Below, one piece after another: positions 1-8,414 of a stretch of 45,591 nt of DNA. Position numbers and translations under genes: made by a program. The stretch lies in the NCBI RefSeq assembly GCF_003633895.1, contig NZ_RBID01000005.1, positions 1 through 45,591 on the forward strand, in the 5' to 3' direction. The notes under the pieces were generated by a model. The model saw nothing but the letters and a program-made list of their open reading frames with translations, had not been told where the DNA came from and made no database searches. Within the stretch, counting starts at the first letter, position 1, and every line of letters starts with the position of its first letter. The stretch is from Vogesella indigofera. Lineage in GTDB: Bacteria > Pseudomonadota > Gammaproteobacteria > Burkholderiales > Chromobacteriaceae.

Positions 1-600
1 CCGGATACCGCCAGCAGTGTTTGCGGCACGCTACCGCCAGCAGCGGGCCACCGAACTATCAAGCAGTACCACTACCATGCAAACCTAGGACTTCTCTCCT
101 TATCGCTGGTATGGCTGGCGGGGGCAGATCAAGATGTAGCAACTTCCGCAGGATCTATTCAACAACTTTGAAGAAAAGTCAGATTTTTGCAGGAACTCTA
201 CGCCTCTTCAGCTTCGTGGCAAGCACACAAAAAGAAGAAAAGCCTTACTTGGCAAGGACAGTAGTTTTCACTAACTTTGCTTCCCTACACGAAGCGGAGA
301 TGGTGAAATGCCGCAACTGGCGCACGCTTCATTGCTCCGCATCGAGTTCCAGCTGACCAATCAAGACCAAGCCTCGTTTGGCCCGACGCCAGTTTGAAAA
401 GGCGTCGCGGCAGGCCCGTCACGACCTTTCCCATGCCCCTGAAACCCCGTGCGACGATGACTGTGACCGCGCAGGCTCAGGTTTTTGGCGCGCATCGTGA
501 AGGCCTGCAGGCTGCGATTCAGCGGCGACAACGGCGTTACACGCCAGAGGAAAGCGCCTTTGCACGCTGAATCCGATTCGGGCGACAAGACCCGCCTGGC
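1..600. other. Left-edge region with no recognisable gene
   Basis: About 600 bases with no open frame that I recognise. Bases 1-350 look less GC-rich than the rest of the window. The frame starting at base 1 stays open from the window edge to a TGA at 169-171; its last part is hydrophobic, so it could be the tail of a gene cut by the edge, but no family is visible. Another frame is open from about 362 to 570 and is rich in Arg and Gln, again without a recognisable motif. The 12-mer TACCGCCAGCAG is directly repeated at 6-17 and 32-43. The stretch may be an intergenic region or a decayed gene. Confidence 0.4.
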
Positions 601-623
601 CCAGGCCGTACTGTGATCGCGCC

Positions 624-2012
624 TCAGACTTCCCAGTATTCCTTTTCCCTGCCCTGCGCGCCCGGGCTGAGCTGCTCGCGCAGACTGCGCAGTTTTTCCG
701 GCTCACCACGCACGCGGAACCAGCTACCGTCTTCCTCGGTACGCTCTTCCAGCACCTGGCAGTGGCTGTAGATGTCACCGCGCAACTGTTGAGCCGACCA
801 CGGCAGCAGCAGCTCGTCTTCCACCAGATCCTGCTGGAAGAAGGAGACGATGGCCGCGTGCAGGCTGGCCACTTCCTCCGGACGACGCGCACTCATCACC
901 ACGCAGCCCGGATAGCGCTGCTGCAGTTCAGCAGTCCAGGCCGCCTGCGCGGCTTCATCACCGACATGGTCGATCTTGTTGAATACGCGAATGCGCGGCA
1001 CTTCGTCGGCGCCGATTTCGTGCAGCACTTCGTCGGTCACTTCCAGCTGGCGCAGAAAACCGGGATCGCTGGCATCAATCACATGCAGCAACAGCGCCGC
1101 ATCCAGCGCTTCTTCCAGCGTCGACTTGAACGAGGCCACCAGTCCGTGAGGCAGGTTCTTGATGAAGCCGACCGTATCGCTGACCAGCACGCGCGGCACG
1201 CTTTCCGGGTAGAGGGCACGCACCGTGGTATCCAGCGTGGCGAACAGCTTGTTGGCCACCAGCACCTCGCTGCCGGTCAGCGCCCGCATCAGCGTGGACT
1301 TGCCGGCATTGGTATAGCCCACCAGCGACACCCCGCCCAGCCCCAGTCCCTGACGTTCCAGACGCCGGGCGCGCTGGGTCTTGCGCTCCAGCTCCATGGC
1401 GATGATTTCGCGCTGCAGCTCGGCGATACGGTCACGCACCTTGCGACGGTCCAGCTCGGTATGCGATTCACCTGCACCACGACCGCCCACGCCGCTACGC
1501 TGCCGGCCTTGCGGACCGGCCAGTTTGGCCGCTTCGCGCAGGCGCGGAGCCATATAGCCGAGGCGGGCGATTTCCACCTGCGCGCGTGCCGCGCGCGAGC
1601 AGGCATTGCGATGGAAAATCTCCAGAATGACCATGGTGCGGTCCATCACCGGACACCCCACGGCCAGCTCCAGATTGCGCGCCTGCGACGGCGAGATTTC
1701 GTGGTCCACCAGCAACACGTCGAACTCGACAGCATCGGAGTCCGGCGCTGGCGATCCGGTTTCCAGATCGTCGCTGCGGACACCGCGATTGACGAAGGTG
1801 CTGACTTCTTCCAGCTTGCCCACGCCCAGGTAGGCGGTGCGATCGAAGCTGCTGCGCTTTTGCACAAAGGTCTGCACCACCTGGAAACCCAGCGTCTTGG
1901 CCAGTTCGCTCAGTTCGGCGAGTGAGGCCTCGAACTCGACATCACTGACATCCGGCAACTGGACCGATGCCACCAGGGCGTAGCGGGGCTTCTCTTTGAC
2001 TTCTGTTTGCAT
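624..2012 (-). CDS. hflX: GTPase HflX, ribosome-associated
   Basis: 462 residues. HflX is a translational GTPase that binds the large ribosomal subunit and splits or rescues stalled ribosomes. The order of parts fits the family: an N-terminal HflX domain (about 10-160), the conserved glycine-rich linker GVGGRGAGESHTELDRR, a helical segment of charged residues, then the G domain. G1 is GYTNAGKS (about residue 231), G3 is DTVGF (about 277) and G4 is NKID (about 344). Two sites follow in the C-terminal extension: a Ser-Ala pair that could be G5, and an RVRGEPEKL tail. The ATG at 2012 opens a typical N terminus. The gene stands alone here, away from an hfq operon, so it could be a second hflX copy. 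The family call is firm. Confidence 0.95.
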   Translation of the reverse strand: MQTEVKEKPRYALVASVQLPDVSDVEFEASLAELSELAKTLGFQVVQTFVQKRSSFDRTAYLGVGKLEEVSTFVNRGVRSDDLETGSPAPDSDAVEFDVLLVDHEISPSQARNLELAVGCPVMDRTMVILEIFHRNACSRAARAQVEIARLGYMAPRLREAAKLAGPQGRQRSGVGGRGAGESHTELDRRKVRDRIAELQREIIAMELERKTQRARRLERQGLGLGGVSLVGYTNAGKSTLMRALTGSEVLVANKLFATLDTTVRALYPESVPRVLVSDTVGFIKNLPHGLVASFKSTLEEALDAALLLHVIDASDPGFLRQLEVTDEVLHEIGADEVPRIRVFNKIDHVGDEAAQAAWTAELQQRYPGCVVMSARRPEEVASLHAAIVSFFQQDLVEDELLLPWSAQQLRGDIYSHCQVLEERTEEDGSWFRVRGEPEKLRSLREQLSPGAQGREKEYWEV

Positions 2013-2178
2013 GAGCAGATGGCTTCAACTTGATGGCTAACCGAGCATAGTACTCACAAATGGCCCCATCCGTTGCGCGAATGCGTGACCGGCCATCGTC
2101 AGCCATCAAATCCGGGTGGTGTGGAGAGAGGTCCGCCCATCGCTGCCGCCGGCTCATCGGCCAGCCACGGCCGGAGGG

Positions 2179-2484
2179 CTACTTGCCGCGATACTCGATG
2201 CGCGCGGCCATTTCCTCGATCGCCAGCGCCAGCGCACCCGCCGCATCGCCGGCGACATCGGCGTAGTCGGTCCATTCGCCGTAACGCAGCTGCCAGCCAC
2301 CCGCCCCGGCGCCCTCTACCCGCAGGATGTACTCCGGCACGGAGAACTGCTCGCCGGCCGCGGTGGTCAGCAGGCGGTACTGCACCGCATCGCCCCAGCC
2401 GTTCATGACCGGCGCTCCGCCGGAACAGGCGCCATGCATGGCAGCCCGAAGAGATTGAAATAGTTCATCGGTCGATTCTAGCAA
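2179..2484 (-). CDS. Small hypothetical protein
   Basis: 101 residues if the TTG at 2484 is the start; an internal ATG at about 2439 is the alternative. I do not recognise a family. The product is acidic and mixed in composition, with one central segment rich in aromatic and beta-forming residues (about 45-75) and an Ala-rich helix near the C terminus. It looks coding because it is open on the minus strand with biased third positions and no low-complexity runs. It lies 61 bases downstream of umuC on the same strand and could be cotranscribed with umuDC. A shadow ORF is possible, but the amino-acid mix argues against it. Confidence 0.5.
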   Translation of the reverse strand: MLESTDELFQSLRAAMHGACSGGAPVMNGWGDAVQYRLLTTAAGEQFSVPEYILRVEGAGAGGWQLRYGEWTDYADVAGDAAGALALAIEEMAARIEYRGK

Positions 2485-2545
2485 GCCGCCACCGAGCCGG
2501 CTGCCGCGGTGGCGTGATGTCTGTTATGCCGCGACGCGACCCGTG

Positions 2546-3808
2546 CTAGCGCACTACCGGCAACTCGTCCCAGCAGGTGGTCCAGCGCGGCGAGCGTTGC
2601 TCCTGCCGCATCCGCCAGTCCGCGCTGACCGCTTCCGACGCCAGTTTCAGCGTGCCGCTGCCATAGTGGCGGTTTACCTGATCCAGCGTTTGCAGCAAGG
2701 CGGCGCGCCGCGGATCGGTGCTGACGGCAAACAGGTCCGGCTGCCGCGCCTGGGCGGCGCCGATTTCCAGCAGCACCACGCCAGCCTTCTTGTAGCCGTA
2801 GCCGGGCTGGTAGATCGCCTCCAGTCCGACCAGTGCCGCCTTGACCAGCGCCAGCGTGTCGGCGGTGGGGCCAGGCAACGGCACCACCGTCCAACCGCGT
2901 TGCGCTGTCGCATCACCAAACGGGTTGCCACGGATGCTGACGCCGACCAGCTGCGCCACACTGTGCTGCTGGCGCAGCTTCTCGCCAACGCGGGTGGCGT
3001 GGTGGGTGATCGCCGCCGCCAGCGTGCACTTGTCGCTCACCATGCGCGCAAACGAGCGCGACGAGATCAGCTGCTGCCGTGGCGCGGCGATGTCGTCTAG
3101 TTCGAGACAGGACACGCCGTTGAGCTCGGCCACGGTGCGCTCCAGCACGACGCCGAAATGGCGCTGGATCAACGGCGGCGCGGCCCGCCGCAAGTCCAGC
3201 GCACTGTGGATGCCAAGACGGGCGAGCTTGTCCGCGCTGCGCCGGCCCACGCCCCAGACCCGGTTTGCGGCCAACCTTGCCAGCAGTTTTTCCTGCCAGT
3301 CGCGCGCAAGCCAGTCCCAGGCGAACACGCCGTTGCAGCGCGGATGGGTCTTGGCCACGCTGTTGGCCAGCTTGGCCAGCGTCTTGCTGCTGCCGATGCC
3401 GACACAGGTGGGAATGCCGACACGCTGCAACACGTCGGCGCGCAGGCGGGCCGCGTGATCGCGCAATTCGGGGATGCCGTCGAGTGTGATGAAGCTCTCG
3501 TCGATGGAGTAGATCTCCTGCGCCATGCCCCAGCGCGCCACGACCTGCATCATCCGTTGCGACATGTCGCCATACAGCGCGTAATTGCTGGAAAACACCG
3601 CCACGCCGTGACGGCGGCACTGCGCCGCGATCTGGTAGTACGGCACAAAAGCATCAATGCCGAGTGCCTTGGCCTCGGCCGAGCGCGCGACGACGCAGCC
3701 GTCGTTGTTGCTGAGCACGATGATGGGCTTGCCGGCCAGATCGGGTCGGAACACCCGCTCGCACGAGGTGTAGAAACTGTTGCCGTCGACCAGCGCAAAG
3801 GTGCTCAT
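2546..3808 (-). CDS. umuC: DNA polymerase V catalytic subunit UmuC
   Basis: 420 residues. Y-family polymerase that, with cleaved UmuD (UmuD'2) and RecA, carries out error-prone lesion bypass in the SOS response. The N terminus has [14 protein letters not shown] with metal-binding Asp8. The second catalytic motif is YSIDESF with Asp103-Glu104, two positions later than in E. coli UmuC. The [13 protein letters not shown] segment and a helix-hairpin-helix region follow, then the little-finger domain. The ATG at 3808 was chosen over an upstream GTG because it gives the standard N terminus and overlaps the umuD stop by four bases (ATGA), which indicates translational coupling. One copy of the repeated 14-mer described below lies inside the gene at 3266. 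Confidence 0.95.
   Translation of the reverse strand: MSTFALVDGNSFYTSCERVFRPDLAGKPIIVLSNNDGCVVARSAEAKALGIDAFVPYYQIAAQCRRHGVAVFSSNYALYGDMSQRMMQVVARWGMAQEIYSIDESFITLDGIPELRDHAARLRADVLQRVGIPTCVGIGSSKTLAKLANSVAKTHPRCNGVFAWDWLARDWQEKLLARLAANRVWGVGRRSADKLARLGIHSALDLRRAAPPLIQRHFGVVLERTVAELNGVSCLELDDIAAPRQQLISSRSFARMVSDKCTLAAAITHHATRVGEKLRQQHSVAQLVGVSIRGNPFGDATAQRGWTVVPLPGPTADTLALVKAALVGLEAIYQPGYGYKKAGVVLLEIGAAQARQPDLFAVSTDPRRAALLQTLDQVNRHYGSGTLKLASEAVSADWRMRQEQRSPRWTTCWDELPVVR
3266..3279 (+). repeat. GCGGCCAACCTT-family repeat, exact TGCGGCCAACCTTG
   Basis: Exact copy of the 14-base motif, inside umuC and antisense to it. On the coding strand it encodes Arg-Leu-Ala-Ala within UmuC. See the first finding. 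Confidence 0.85.
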
Positions 3809-4227
3809 GTGAAGCGCTTGACGCAGGCGGTGACCACGCCCCAGATGCACAGCTCCTGCTCGCCACCCAGCTCCAGCGGCGCATAGGCGGCATTCTCCGC
3901 CAGCAGCGCCACGCGGCTATCGCGGCGGTGCAGACGCTTGACCGTGAACGCGCCGTCGATGGCGGCCAGCACGATGTGGCCGTGCTGCGGCGGCAGACCG
4001 CGATCGACCACCAGCAGGTCGCCGTGATGGATGCCGGCATCGGCCATGGAATCGCCGGCCACCCGCACCATGAACGAGGACGCCGCATCACGGATCAGGT
4101 AACGGTTGAGATCCAGCGAGCTGTCCCTGTAGTCGTCGGCCGGCGACGGGAAGCCGGCCGGCACGCTGGCGCCAAACAGCGGCACGCTCTGAGGCAGCGG
4201 CGTGGCGACAGGTAAATAAAGCTGCAT
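3805..4227 (-). CDS. umuD: SOS mutagenesis protease UmuD
   Basis: 140 residues. LexA-like S24 autopeptidase that cuts itself after RecA activation to give UmuD', the accessory subunit of DNA polymerase V. The self-cleavage site is Ala24-Gly25 (PAGFPSPA). The nucleophile Ser60 lies in [11 protein letters not shown] and the general base Lys97 in FTVKRL. These positions match Ser60 and Lys97 of E. coli UmuD, so the enzyme should be active. GGAGAG lies a few bases before the ATG at 4227. First gene of umuDC; stop and start overlap by four bases. I see no canonical CTGT-N8-ACAG LexA box upstream; a different palindrome is listed separately. Confidence 0.95.
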   Translation of the reverse strand: MQLYLPVATPLPQSVPLFGASVPAGFPSPADDYRDSSLDLNRYLIRDAASSFMVRVAGDSMADAGIHHGDLLVVDRGLPPQHGHIVLAAIDGAFTVKRLHRRDSRVALLAENAAYAPLELGGEQELCIWGVVTACVKRFT

Positions 4228-4249
4228 GCGAGCTCTCCGTAATCGATAT

Positions 4250-4271
4250 TTTGATTATGTACGATTTCAAA
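4250..4271. promoter_or_regulatory. AT-rich imperfect palindrome upstream of umuDC
   Basis: A 22-base imperfect palindrome centred on GTAC, with TTTGA at the left end and TCAAA at the right (7 of 11 positions match between arms). It lies 23-44 bases before umuD. On the minus strand a TTGCAG / 17-base / ATAATC promoter would overlap it. This placement suits a repressor operator for an SOS operon, but the sequence is not the usual LexA box, so the role is inference. Confidence 0.35.
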
Positions 4272-4364
4272 TAAACTGCAAAGCCTGCCATTGCCCTGCG
4301 TCTCCCCGCCTGCCCGGACAAGCCCGCCGCTGCGCCGGTATCACGCAGCCACCCCCTCCACGAC

Positions 4365-4378
4365 TGCGGCCAACCTTG
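4365..4378 (+). repeat. GCGGCCAACCTT-family repeat, exact TGCGGCCAACCTTG
   Basis: Exact copy in the gap between umuD and the next gene. See the first finding. Confidence 0.85.
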
Positions 4379-4503
4379 CACACGGCACAGGTCTCGCACA
4401 GCACGTTCTGCCGGGCACCACCCTGCCCATCGCAAACAGCCGCGACAGCACACCACGCCAAAGCGCCTATAAATCAACTATCCAGACCGCAACGGAGACC
4501 GAC

Positions 4504-5178
4504 ATGAAGCCGGTTCGGCGCAAGCAGTTCGTCAGCTTTGGCAGCAGTTCGCCGTGGCCGCATGTCACGCCGCCGAGTGCCGGCGCGCCGCCGTCGATCG
4601 CCCTTGCCCGGCCGCAACTGGGGGCCGAGTATCTGGCGTGGGCGCACTGGCTGGACGCGCTGCACAAGCGCGCGAGCCAGGGCAACGAGGCCGATGCCTG
4701 GGCGCTGGCGGAAGGCAAGCTCGCCTTCGTGCTGCGCCGCAGCCTGCTGCTGCGCGAAAAGGTCATGCTCGGCGGCAGCCTGTCGCGGGCGGTAACCGAG
4801 GAGACCGCGGCGCTGGTGCAGGAGCTGGAGCAGGTCATCGGCGAGCTGACCGGGCGTGAGATGATGGCGGTGGACGACTGGCCGCTGCCGTACCGCCTCT
4901 ACCGCCGCCAGGGTGACGCCAACAAGCCGAATCCGGCCCCCGCCGCCAGCCACGACCGCCGCCAGGGCAGCCGCCAGCGCAAGAACCTGCTGTCGGCACA
5001 GGCGCAGCAGGATTGCCAGCAGGCGGTGGGCTGCCTGCGGCTGGCGCTGGAGATCCTGCACCGCCAGCCGCCACTGGCCAAATCCGACGCCTGGCAGGCG
5101 GCCAACCTCGGGCTGGCACGGGTAATCGTGCTTGGCCACCTCAGCAGCCAGCCCGGCCACAAGCTGGTGGGTAGCTAG
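4504..5178 (+). CDS. Hypothetical protein
   Basis: 224 residues from the ATG at 4504, which has GGAGA about five bases upstream. I do not recognise a family. The N terminus is basic (MKPVRRKQF). Residues 40-120 form a helical stretch with Trp and Ala (AWAHWLDALH, LLLREKVMLGG). A Pro/Arg/Gln-rich linker lies at about 140-160, and the C-terminal part is Ala/Leu-rich and helical (about 165-215). No signal peptide or membrane segment is visible. Codon bias fits the genome. It is transcribed away from umuDC and ends about 110 bases before the 4.5S RNA. Confidence 0.7.
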   Translation: MKPVRRKQFVSFGSSSPWPHVTPPSAGAPPSIALARPQLGAEYLAWAHWLDALHKRASQGNEADAWALAEGKLAFVLRRSLLLREKVMLGGSLSRAVTEETAALVQELEQVIGELTGREMMAVDDWPLPYRLYRRQGDANKPNPAPAASHDRRQGSRQRKNLLSAQAQQDCQQAVGCLRLALEILHRQPPLAKSDAWQAANLGLARVIVLGHLSSQPGHKLVGS

Positions 5179-5246
5179 CACTGGTACCCTGCAATGACAG
5201 CCGCCGGCAAACCCGCGCCAAGACTTGCGCCGCAGGCAAACTCTCC

Positions 5247-5275
5247 TTGTCATTGCGAGGCTTTATCTGTAGAAT
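5247..5275 (+). promoter_or_regulatory. Sigma-70 promoter of the 4.5S RNA
   Basis: TTGTCA at 5247-5252 and TAGAAT at 5270-5275 with a 17-base spacer. Transcription would start near 5283-5288, at the 5' end of the RNA. Confidence 0.8.
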
Positions 5276-5287
5276 GTCTTTCCTCAA

Positions 5288-5386
5288 TGGCGGGTCTCCC
5301 CGCATTGTGCGATGGTCAACCTGGTCAGGTCCGGAAGGAAGCAGCCACAGCCGTTTAGCGCAAGTGCCGGGGGTCGGGCTCGCCAC
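5288..5386 (+). ncRNA. ffs: 4.5S RNA of the signal recognition particle (small SRP RNA)
   Basis: The conserved SRP domain IV loop is present: GGTCAGGTCCGGAAGGAAGC and the following CAGCCA, the binding site of Ffh. The flanks pair into one long hairpin: GGCGGG near the 5' end pairs with the CTCGCC region at the 3' end. The length, about 100 bases, fits the bacterial small SRP RNA. With Ffh it delivers membrane proteins to FtsY and the translocon. Ends are estimated to a few bases from the pairing and the promoter. Confidence 0.95.
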
Positions 5387-5396
5387 CCCAATTTAC

Positions 5397-5428
5397 CCCG
5401 TTGCCGATAGCTCACTATCGGCAACGGG
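5397..5428 (+). terminator. Hairpin after the 4.5S RNA
   Basis: A perfect 14-base stem (CCCGTTGCCGATAG) with a CTCA loop, ending about ten bases after the RNA. It is followed by CGTTTCG, a weak U-tract. Likely terminator or 3' processing barrier. Confidence 0.7.
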
Positions 5429-5592
5429 CGTTTCGCATAAATTACACTGTCCTTTTTCTCGCAATCCTGCTATCATACCGATGCAAGTCAAATAAGGCTG
5501 GGCAAAGACTCGGCCATATGTTTTATTTTTTGCAAAAGTCACGCGGACACTACCCCGTCCATGATTAACAGAACTCATATGCGAGGAACGCC

Positions 5593-5919
5593 ATGAAATT
5601 GTTTGATAAAATCCCCAATCCGCGCGAAATCCGCCGCAAGCTTGGCTTGAACCAACAGGAATTCTGGAGCCGTATCGGCGTTACCCAGTCCGGTGGTTCG
5701 CGCTATGAAAGCGGTCGCAACATGCCAAAGCCGGTACGTGAATTGCTCCGTCTGGTGCATGTCGAGCAGATCGACCTGGCGAAAGTCCGTCGTGAAGACT
5801 TCGAGATCGTTGAATATCTCAAGGAAACCCACCCGGACCTGTACAAGAGCCTGCGTAAAGCGGTTCGCGCCCGCCTTGATACCCAAGGCGAAGCAGAAGG
5901 CACCGTTGCCGAAGCCTGA
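5593..5919 (+). CDS. Small XRE-type helix-turn-helix regulator
   Basis: 108 residues. The N-terminal half is an HTH_3-type DNA-binding domain: REIRRKLGLNQQEFWSRIGV is helices 1-2, and TQSGGSRYESGRNMP covers the recognition helix and turn. The remainder (LVHVEQIDLAKVRREDFEIVEYL and a basic helix KSLRKAVRARL) may dimerise. No ligand domain is present. GAGGA precedes the ATG. The gene lies alone between the 4.5S RNA and a strong terminator, so it is probably monocistronic. Targets are unknown. Confidence 0.85.
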   Translation: MKLFDKIPNPREIRRKLGLNQQEFWSRIGVTQSGGSRYESGRNMPKPVRELLRLVHVEQIDLAKVRREDFEIVEYLKETHPDLYKSLRKAVRARLDTQGEAEGTVAEA

Positions 5920-5941
5920 ACAAGCGGCTGAAGCAACCATC

Positions 5942-5972
5942 AAAAAACGCCCCGGGTCTCCGGGGCGTTTTT
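5942..5972 (+). terminator. Rho-independent terminator of the HTH gene
   Basis: ACGCCCCGG stem pairing with CCGGGGCGT around a short loop, with A-tract before and T-tract after. It could serve both directions. Confidence 0.9.
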
Positions 5973-6006
5973 CGCTGTCTGAAGCACGACAAGGTCGTCA
6001 ATACCG

Positions 6007-6039
6007 GCGGCATACCGGTGTCAATCGCCGGTATGCCGC
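6007..6039 (-). terminator. Inverted repeat over the uspA stop codon
   Basis: GCGGCATACCGG at 6007-6018 and its complement CCGGTATGCCGC at 6028-6039 make a perfect 12-base stem. It includes the uspA stop codon. No T-tract follows, so it may act as a 3' stabiliser rather than a true terminator. Confidence 0.45.
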
Positions 6040-6470
6040 ACCAGCAGCACCGGCACATCGGCGATCTTCAGCACCCCTTCGGCGACACTCCCCAGCAGCA
6101 GGTGCATCAGCCCGCCAATACCGTGGGTACCCATCACCAGCAGATCCGCCCCCCACTTGCTGGCGTCGTCCATGATGACACTGGCAATGCGATCGCCCCA
6201 GCTTTCGATGATGGCGGTCTCCGGCACCACACCCAGCGCCTCGGCGCGCGTTCGTGCCTGCGACAACACCTGCTCACCCGCCTCGCGAATCGAACCCTGC
6301 AATTCTGCAGCATCCAGAAACTCGGCACCACCCCAGCCAAACTGCGCCAAATCCACCACGTGCACCATCTTCACCGCGGCACCAACTTCTTTGGCCAGCT
6401 TGCACGCTTCAGCCAAGGCCAATGCCGATGTTTCGCTATCATCAACCGGCACAAAAATACGCTGATACAT
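6021..6470 (-). CDS. Universal stress protein, UspA family
   Basis: 149 residues from the ATG at 6470, preceded by GGAGGT at good spacing; a longer frame from 6491 has no better start. Single Usp domain. It opens with RIFVPVDDSETS, the first strand and ATP-binding Asp. The C-terminal motif MGTHGIGGLMHLLLGS fits G-x2-G-x9-G-S, so it is the ATP-binding type. Usp proteins help cells survive starvation, oxygen limitation and other stress. The upstream sequence carries a probable FNR-type site at the right distance from a -10 box, listed separately, suggesting induction when oxygen is low. Confidence 0.93.
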   Translation of the reverse strand: MYQRIFVPVDDSETSALALAEACKLAKEVGAAVKMVHVVDLAQFGWGGAEFLDAAELQGSIREAGEQVLSQARTRAEALGVVPETAIIESWGDRIASVIMDDASKWGADLLVMGTHGIGGLMHLLLGSVAEGVLKIADVPVLLVRHTGD

Positions 6471-6504
6471 GGTGACCTCCCGTCTCGACACACGATTGAA
6501 TTGC

Positions 6505-6554
6505 TGTATTCATACTAGATTACCGGCGCCGAGGAAAGTATTGATAAAGATTAA
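6505..6554 (-). promoter_or_regulatory. Probable FNR/ANR-activated promoter of uspA
   Basis: TTGATAAAGATTAA at 6541-6554 matches the FNR consensus TTGAT-N4-ATCAA at nine of ten fixed bases. On the minus strand a -10 box TAGTAT lies at 6517-6512, putting the start near 6505. The box centre is then about 42 bases upstream, the class II activator position. The site is seen in sequence; the function is inferred. Confidence 0.55.
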
Positions 6555-6597
6555 CAGCGGGCGCAGTATGACAAAAACCCTCGCAACAGGTTAACGC

Positions 6598-7044
6598 ATG
6601 GCACGCCTCACCTTGCCGGAGATCGACAACCCGGTATTCGACTGTCGGCTCGACATCCGCATTAGCGATATCAACTATGGCGGCCATCTGGGCAACGATG
6701 CCGCACTGCGCTTCGCCCACGAGGTCCGGCTGCGCTTCCTGCAAAGTCTTGACTGCACCGAGATGGATGTTTACGGTGCCGGCATCATCATGAGCGACGC
6801 CGCGGTGATCTACCGCAACGAGGCCTTTCATGGTGACACGCTGGTCTTCAGCCTCGGCATCACCGACTTTAGCCGCTGCGGCTGCGATTTCATTTACCAA
6901 GCCCGACGCTTGAGCGACAATGCCGCAATACTGCATATCAAGACCGGCATTGTCTTCTTTGACTACCAGCAGCGGAAAGCAACCGCTGTACCAGCCGCCT
7001 TTGCCGCGCAATTCAGACTGAAACAAGAAGGAGTCGCGACATGA
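6598..7044 (+). CDS. Hotdog-fold acyl-CoA thioesterase
   Basis: 148 residues. The 4-hydroxybenzoyl-CoA thioesterase-type motif is visible: RISDINYGGHLGNDAALRFAHE, with the Asp and the Asn-Tyr-Gly-Gly-His-Leu-Gly-Asn signature on the central helix. Beta strands such as GDTLVFSLGITDFS and AILHIKTGIVFFD follow. Such enzymes hydrolyse acyl-CoA or related thioesters; the substrate is not readable. The ATG at 6598 has only a weak purine stretch upstream. Its stop overlaps the next start by four bases (ATGA), so the two genes are translationally coupled. Confidence 0.88.
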   Translation: MARLTLPEIDNPVFDCRLDIRISDINYGGHLGNDAALRFAHEVRLRFLQSLDCTEMDVYGAGIIMSDAAVIYRNEAFHGDTLVFSLGITDFSRCGCDFIYQARRLSDNAAILHIKTGIVFFDYQQRKATAVPAAFAAQFRLKQEGVAT

Positions 7045-7457
7045 AGAACTACCCCACGAACAGTCCGGAAGCGCTTGCCCGCATCCTTGCCATGTTCATG
7101 ATTACCGATGGCGAAATGGAAGCGCGCGAGATCGAATCCATGGAAAGCCTGAACGTCTATGAAATCATCGGCCTGTCGCGCAAGCGCTTCATCGAGGTGC
7201 TGGCAAAGTACTGCGATGATGTCTCCGACGAAGCCGAAAACGATGGCACCATCCACCTGCTGTCGCCGCAGCGCGTCAACGAGGTGCTGGACGTGATTAC
7301 CGACCGCAGCAAGCGCCTACTGTGCTGCGCCATCGCGCTGGACATCTGCAAGGCCGACAGCGCGATCAGCGACCCGGAAATGCTGCTGCTGCGTCACATG
7401 ATGCAACACTGGCAGCTGTCGCTGGAAGACCTGGAAAACGAATTCATCCGCCAGTAA
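7041..7457 (+). CDS. TerB-like tellurite-resistance/DjlA-fold domain protein
   Basis: 138 residues, all-helical. The fold is suggested by the acidic helix MFMITDGEMEAREIESMESLNVYEIIGLS near the N terminus and the second half ALDICKADSAISDPEMLLLRHMMQHW. Both carry the D-G-E and S-D-P-E type acidic motifs of TerB-like domains. No signal peptide or membrane segment. It is coupled to the thioesterase gene by an ATGA overlap. Its role is unknown; membership of the TerB family does not by itself mean tellurite resistance. Confidence 0.7.
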   Translation: MKNYPTNSPEALARILAMFMITDGEMEAREIESMESLNVYEIIGLSRKRFIEVLAKYCDDVSDEAENDGTIHLLSPQRVNEVLDVITDRSKRLLCCAIALDICKADSAISDPEMLLLRHMMQHWQLSLEDLENEFIRQ

Positions 7458-7514
7458 CACCCTGGCGCGTCCTGTAGCTGAACCATAATCAGCGCAGGCA
7501 CTGCTGCACCGCAA

Positions 7515-7533
7515 CGGCCACCCTGAGTGGCCG
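7515..7533 (+). terminator. Weak hairpin before moxR
   Basis: CGGCCAC at 7515-7521 pairs with GTGGCCG at 7527-7533 and is followed by CTTTCGTTC. It may end the thioesterase/TerB transcript, but the stem is short and the T-tract poor. Confidence 0.4.
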
Positions 7534-7572
7534 CTTTCGTTCGGCAACCACCATCCAACACGAGCCCATCAA

Positions 7573-8412
7573 ATGAAGCAGAAATTCACCGGCAGCGAGC
7601 AGTACATTGCCACCCCCGACCTGATGACCGCGGTCAACGCTGCCATTACCCTGGAACGCCCGCTGCTGATCAAGGGCGAACCCGGCACCGGCAAGACCAT
7701 GCTCGCCGAGCAACTGGCCAAAGCGCTGGGCAAGCAGCTGATCGTGTGGCCGGTCAAATCCACCACCAAGGCGCAGCACGGCCTGTACGAGTACGATGCC
7801 GTCTCGCGCCTGCGCGACTCGCAGCTCGGCAACGAGCGCGTGCACCACATCAGCAACTACATCGTCAAAGGCAAGCTGTGGCAGGCGTTCGAGGCCAGCG
7901 AGGCACCGGTGCTGCTGATCGACGAAATCGACAAGGCCGACATCGAATTCCCCAACGATCTGCTGCGCGAACTGGACCAGATGGAGTTCTTCGTGCACGA
8001 GACGCAGGAGCAGATCAAGGCTCACCAGCGTCCCATCATCGTCATCACCTCCAACAACGAGAAAGAGCTGCCCGACGCCTTCCTGCGCCGCTGCTTCTTC
8101 CACTACATCCGTTTTCCGGACCAGGACACCCTGCAGCGCATCGTCAACGCCCACTTCCCGACCCTGCGTGACAGCCTGCTGCGCAATGCGCTGGAAAGCT
8201 TCTTCGCCATCCGCGAGCTGCCCGGCATCAAGAAGAAACCGTCGACCTCGGAACTGCTGGACTGGCTGCGCCTGCTGCAGGCCGACGGCACGCCGGACAG
8301 CGCGATCCACAACGGCGGCGTGCCACCGTTTGCCGGCGCCCTGCTGAAAAACGAGCAGGACATGTCGCTGCTGGAGCGCATCCTCAACGCCACCCGCGCG
8401 CGCCGCAACTGA
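7573..8412 (+). CDS. MoxR-family AAA+ ATPase
   Basis: 279 residues. Walker A is GEPGTGKT (about residues 35-42) and Walker B is VLLIDEID (about 114-121). TSNNEKELPDAFLRRC gives sensor 1 and the arginine finger, and the AAA lid follows. MoxR ATPases act as chaperone-like remodellers for metal enzymes or surface complexes, usually with a von Willebrand factor A protein encoded next door. Here the next gene is xerC, two bases downstream, and no vWA gene lies in the window. The partner must be elsewhere or missing. Confidence 0.92.
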   Translation: MKQKFTGSEQYIATPDLMTAVNAAITLERPLLIKGEPGTGKTMLAEQLAKALGKQLIVWPVKSTTKAQHGLYEYDAVSRLRDSQLGNERVHHISNYIVKGKLWQAFEASEAPVLLIDEIDKADIEFPNDLLRELDQMEFFVHETQEQIKAHQRPIIVITSNNEKELPDAFLRRCFFHYIRFPDQDTLQRIVNAHFPTLRDSLLRNALESFFAIRELPGIKKKPSTSELLDWLRLLQADGTPDSAIHNGGVPPFAGALLKNEQDMSLLERILNATRARRN

Positions 8413-8414
8413 CC

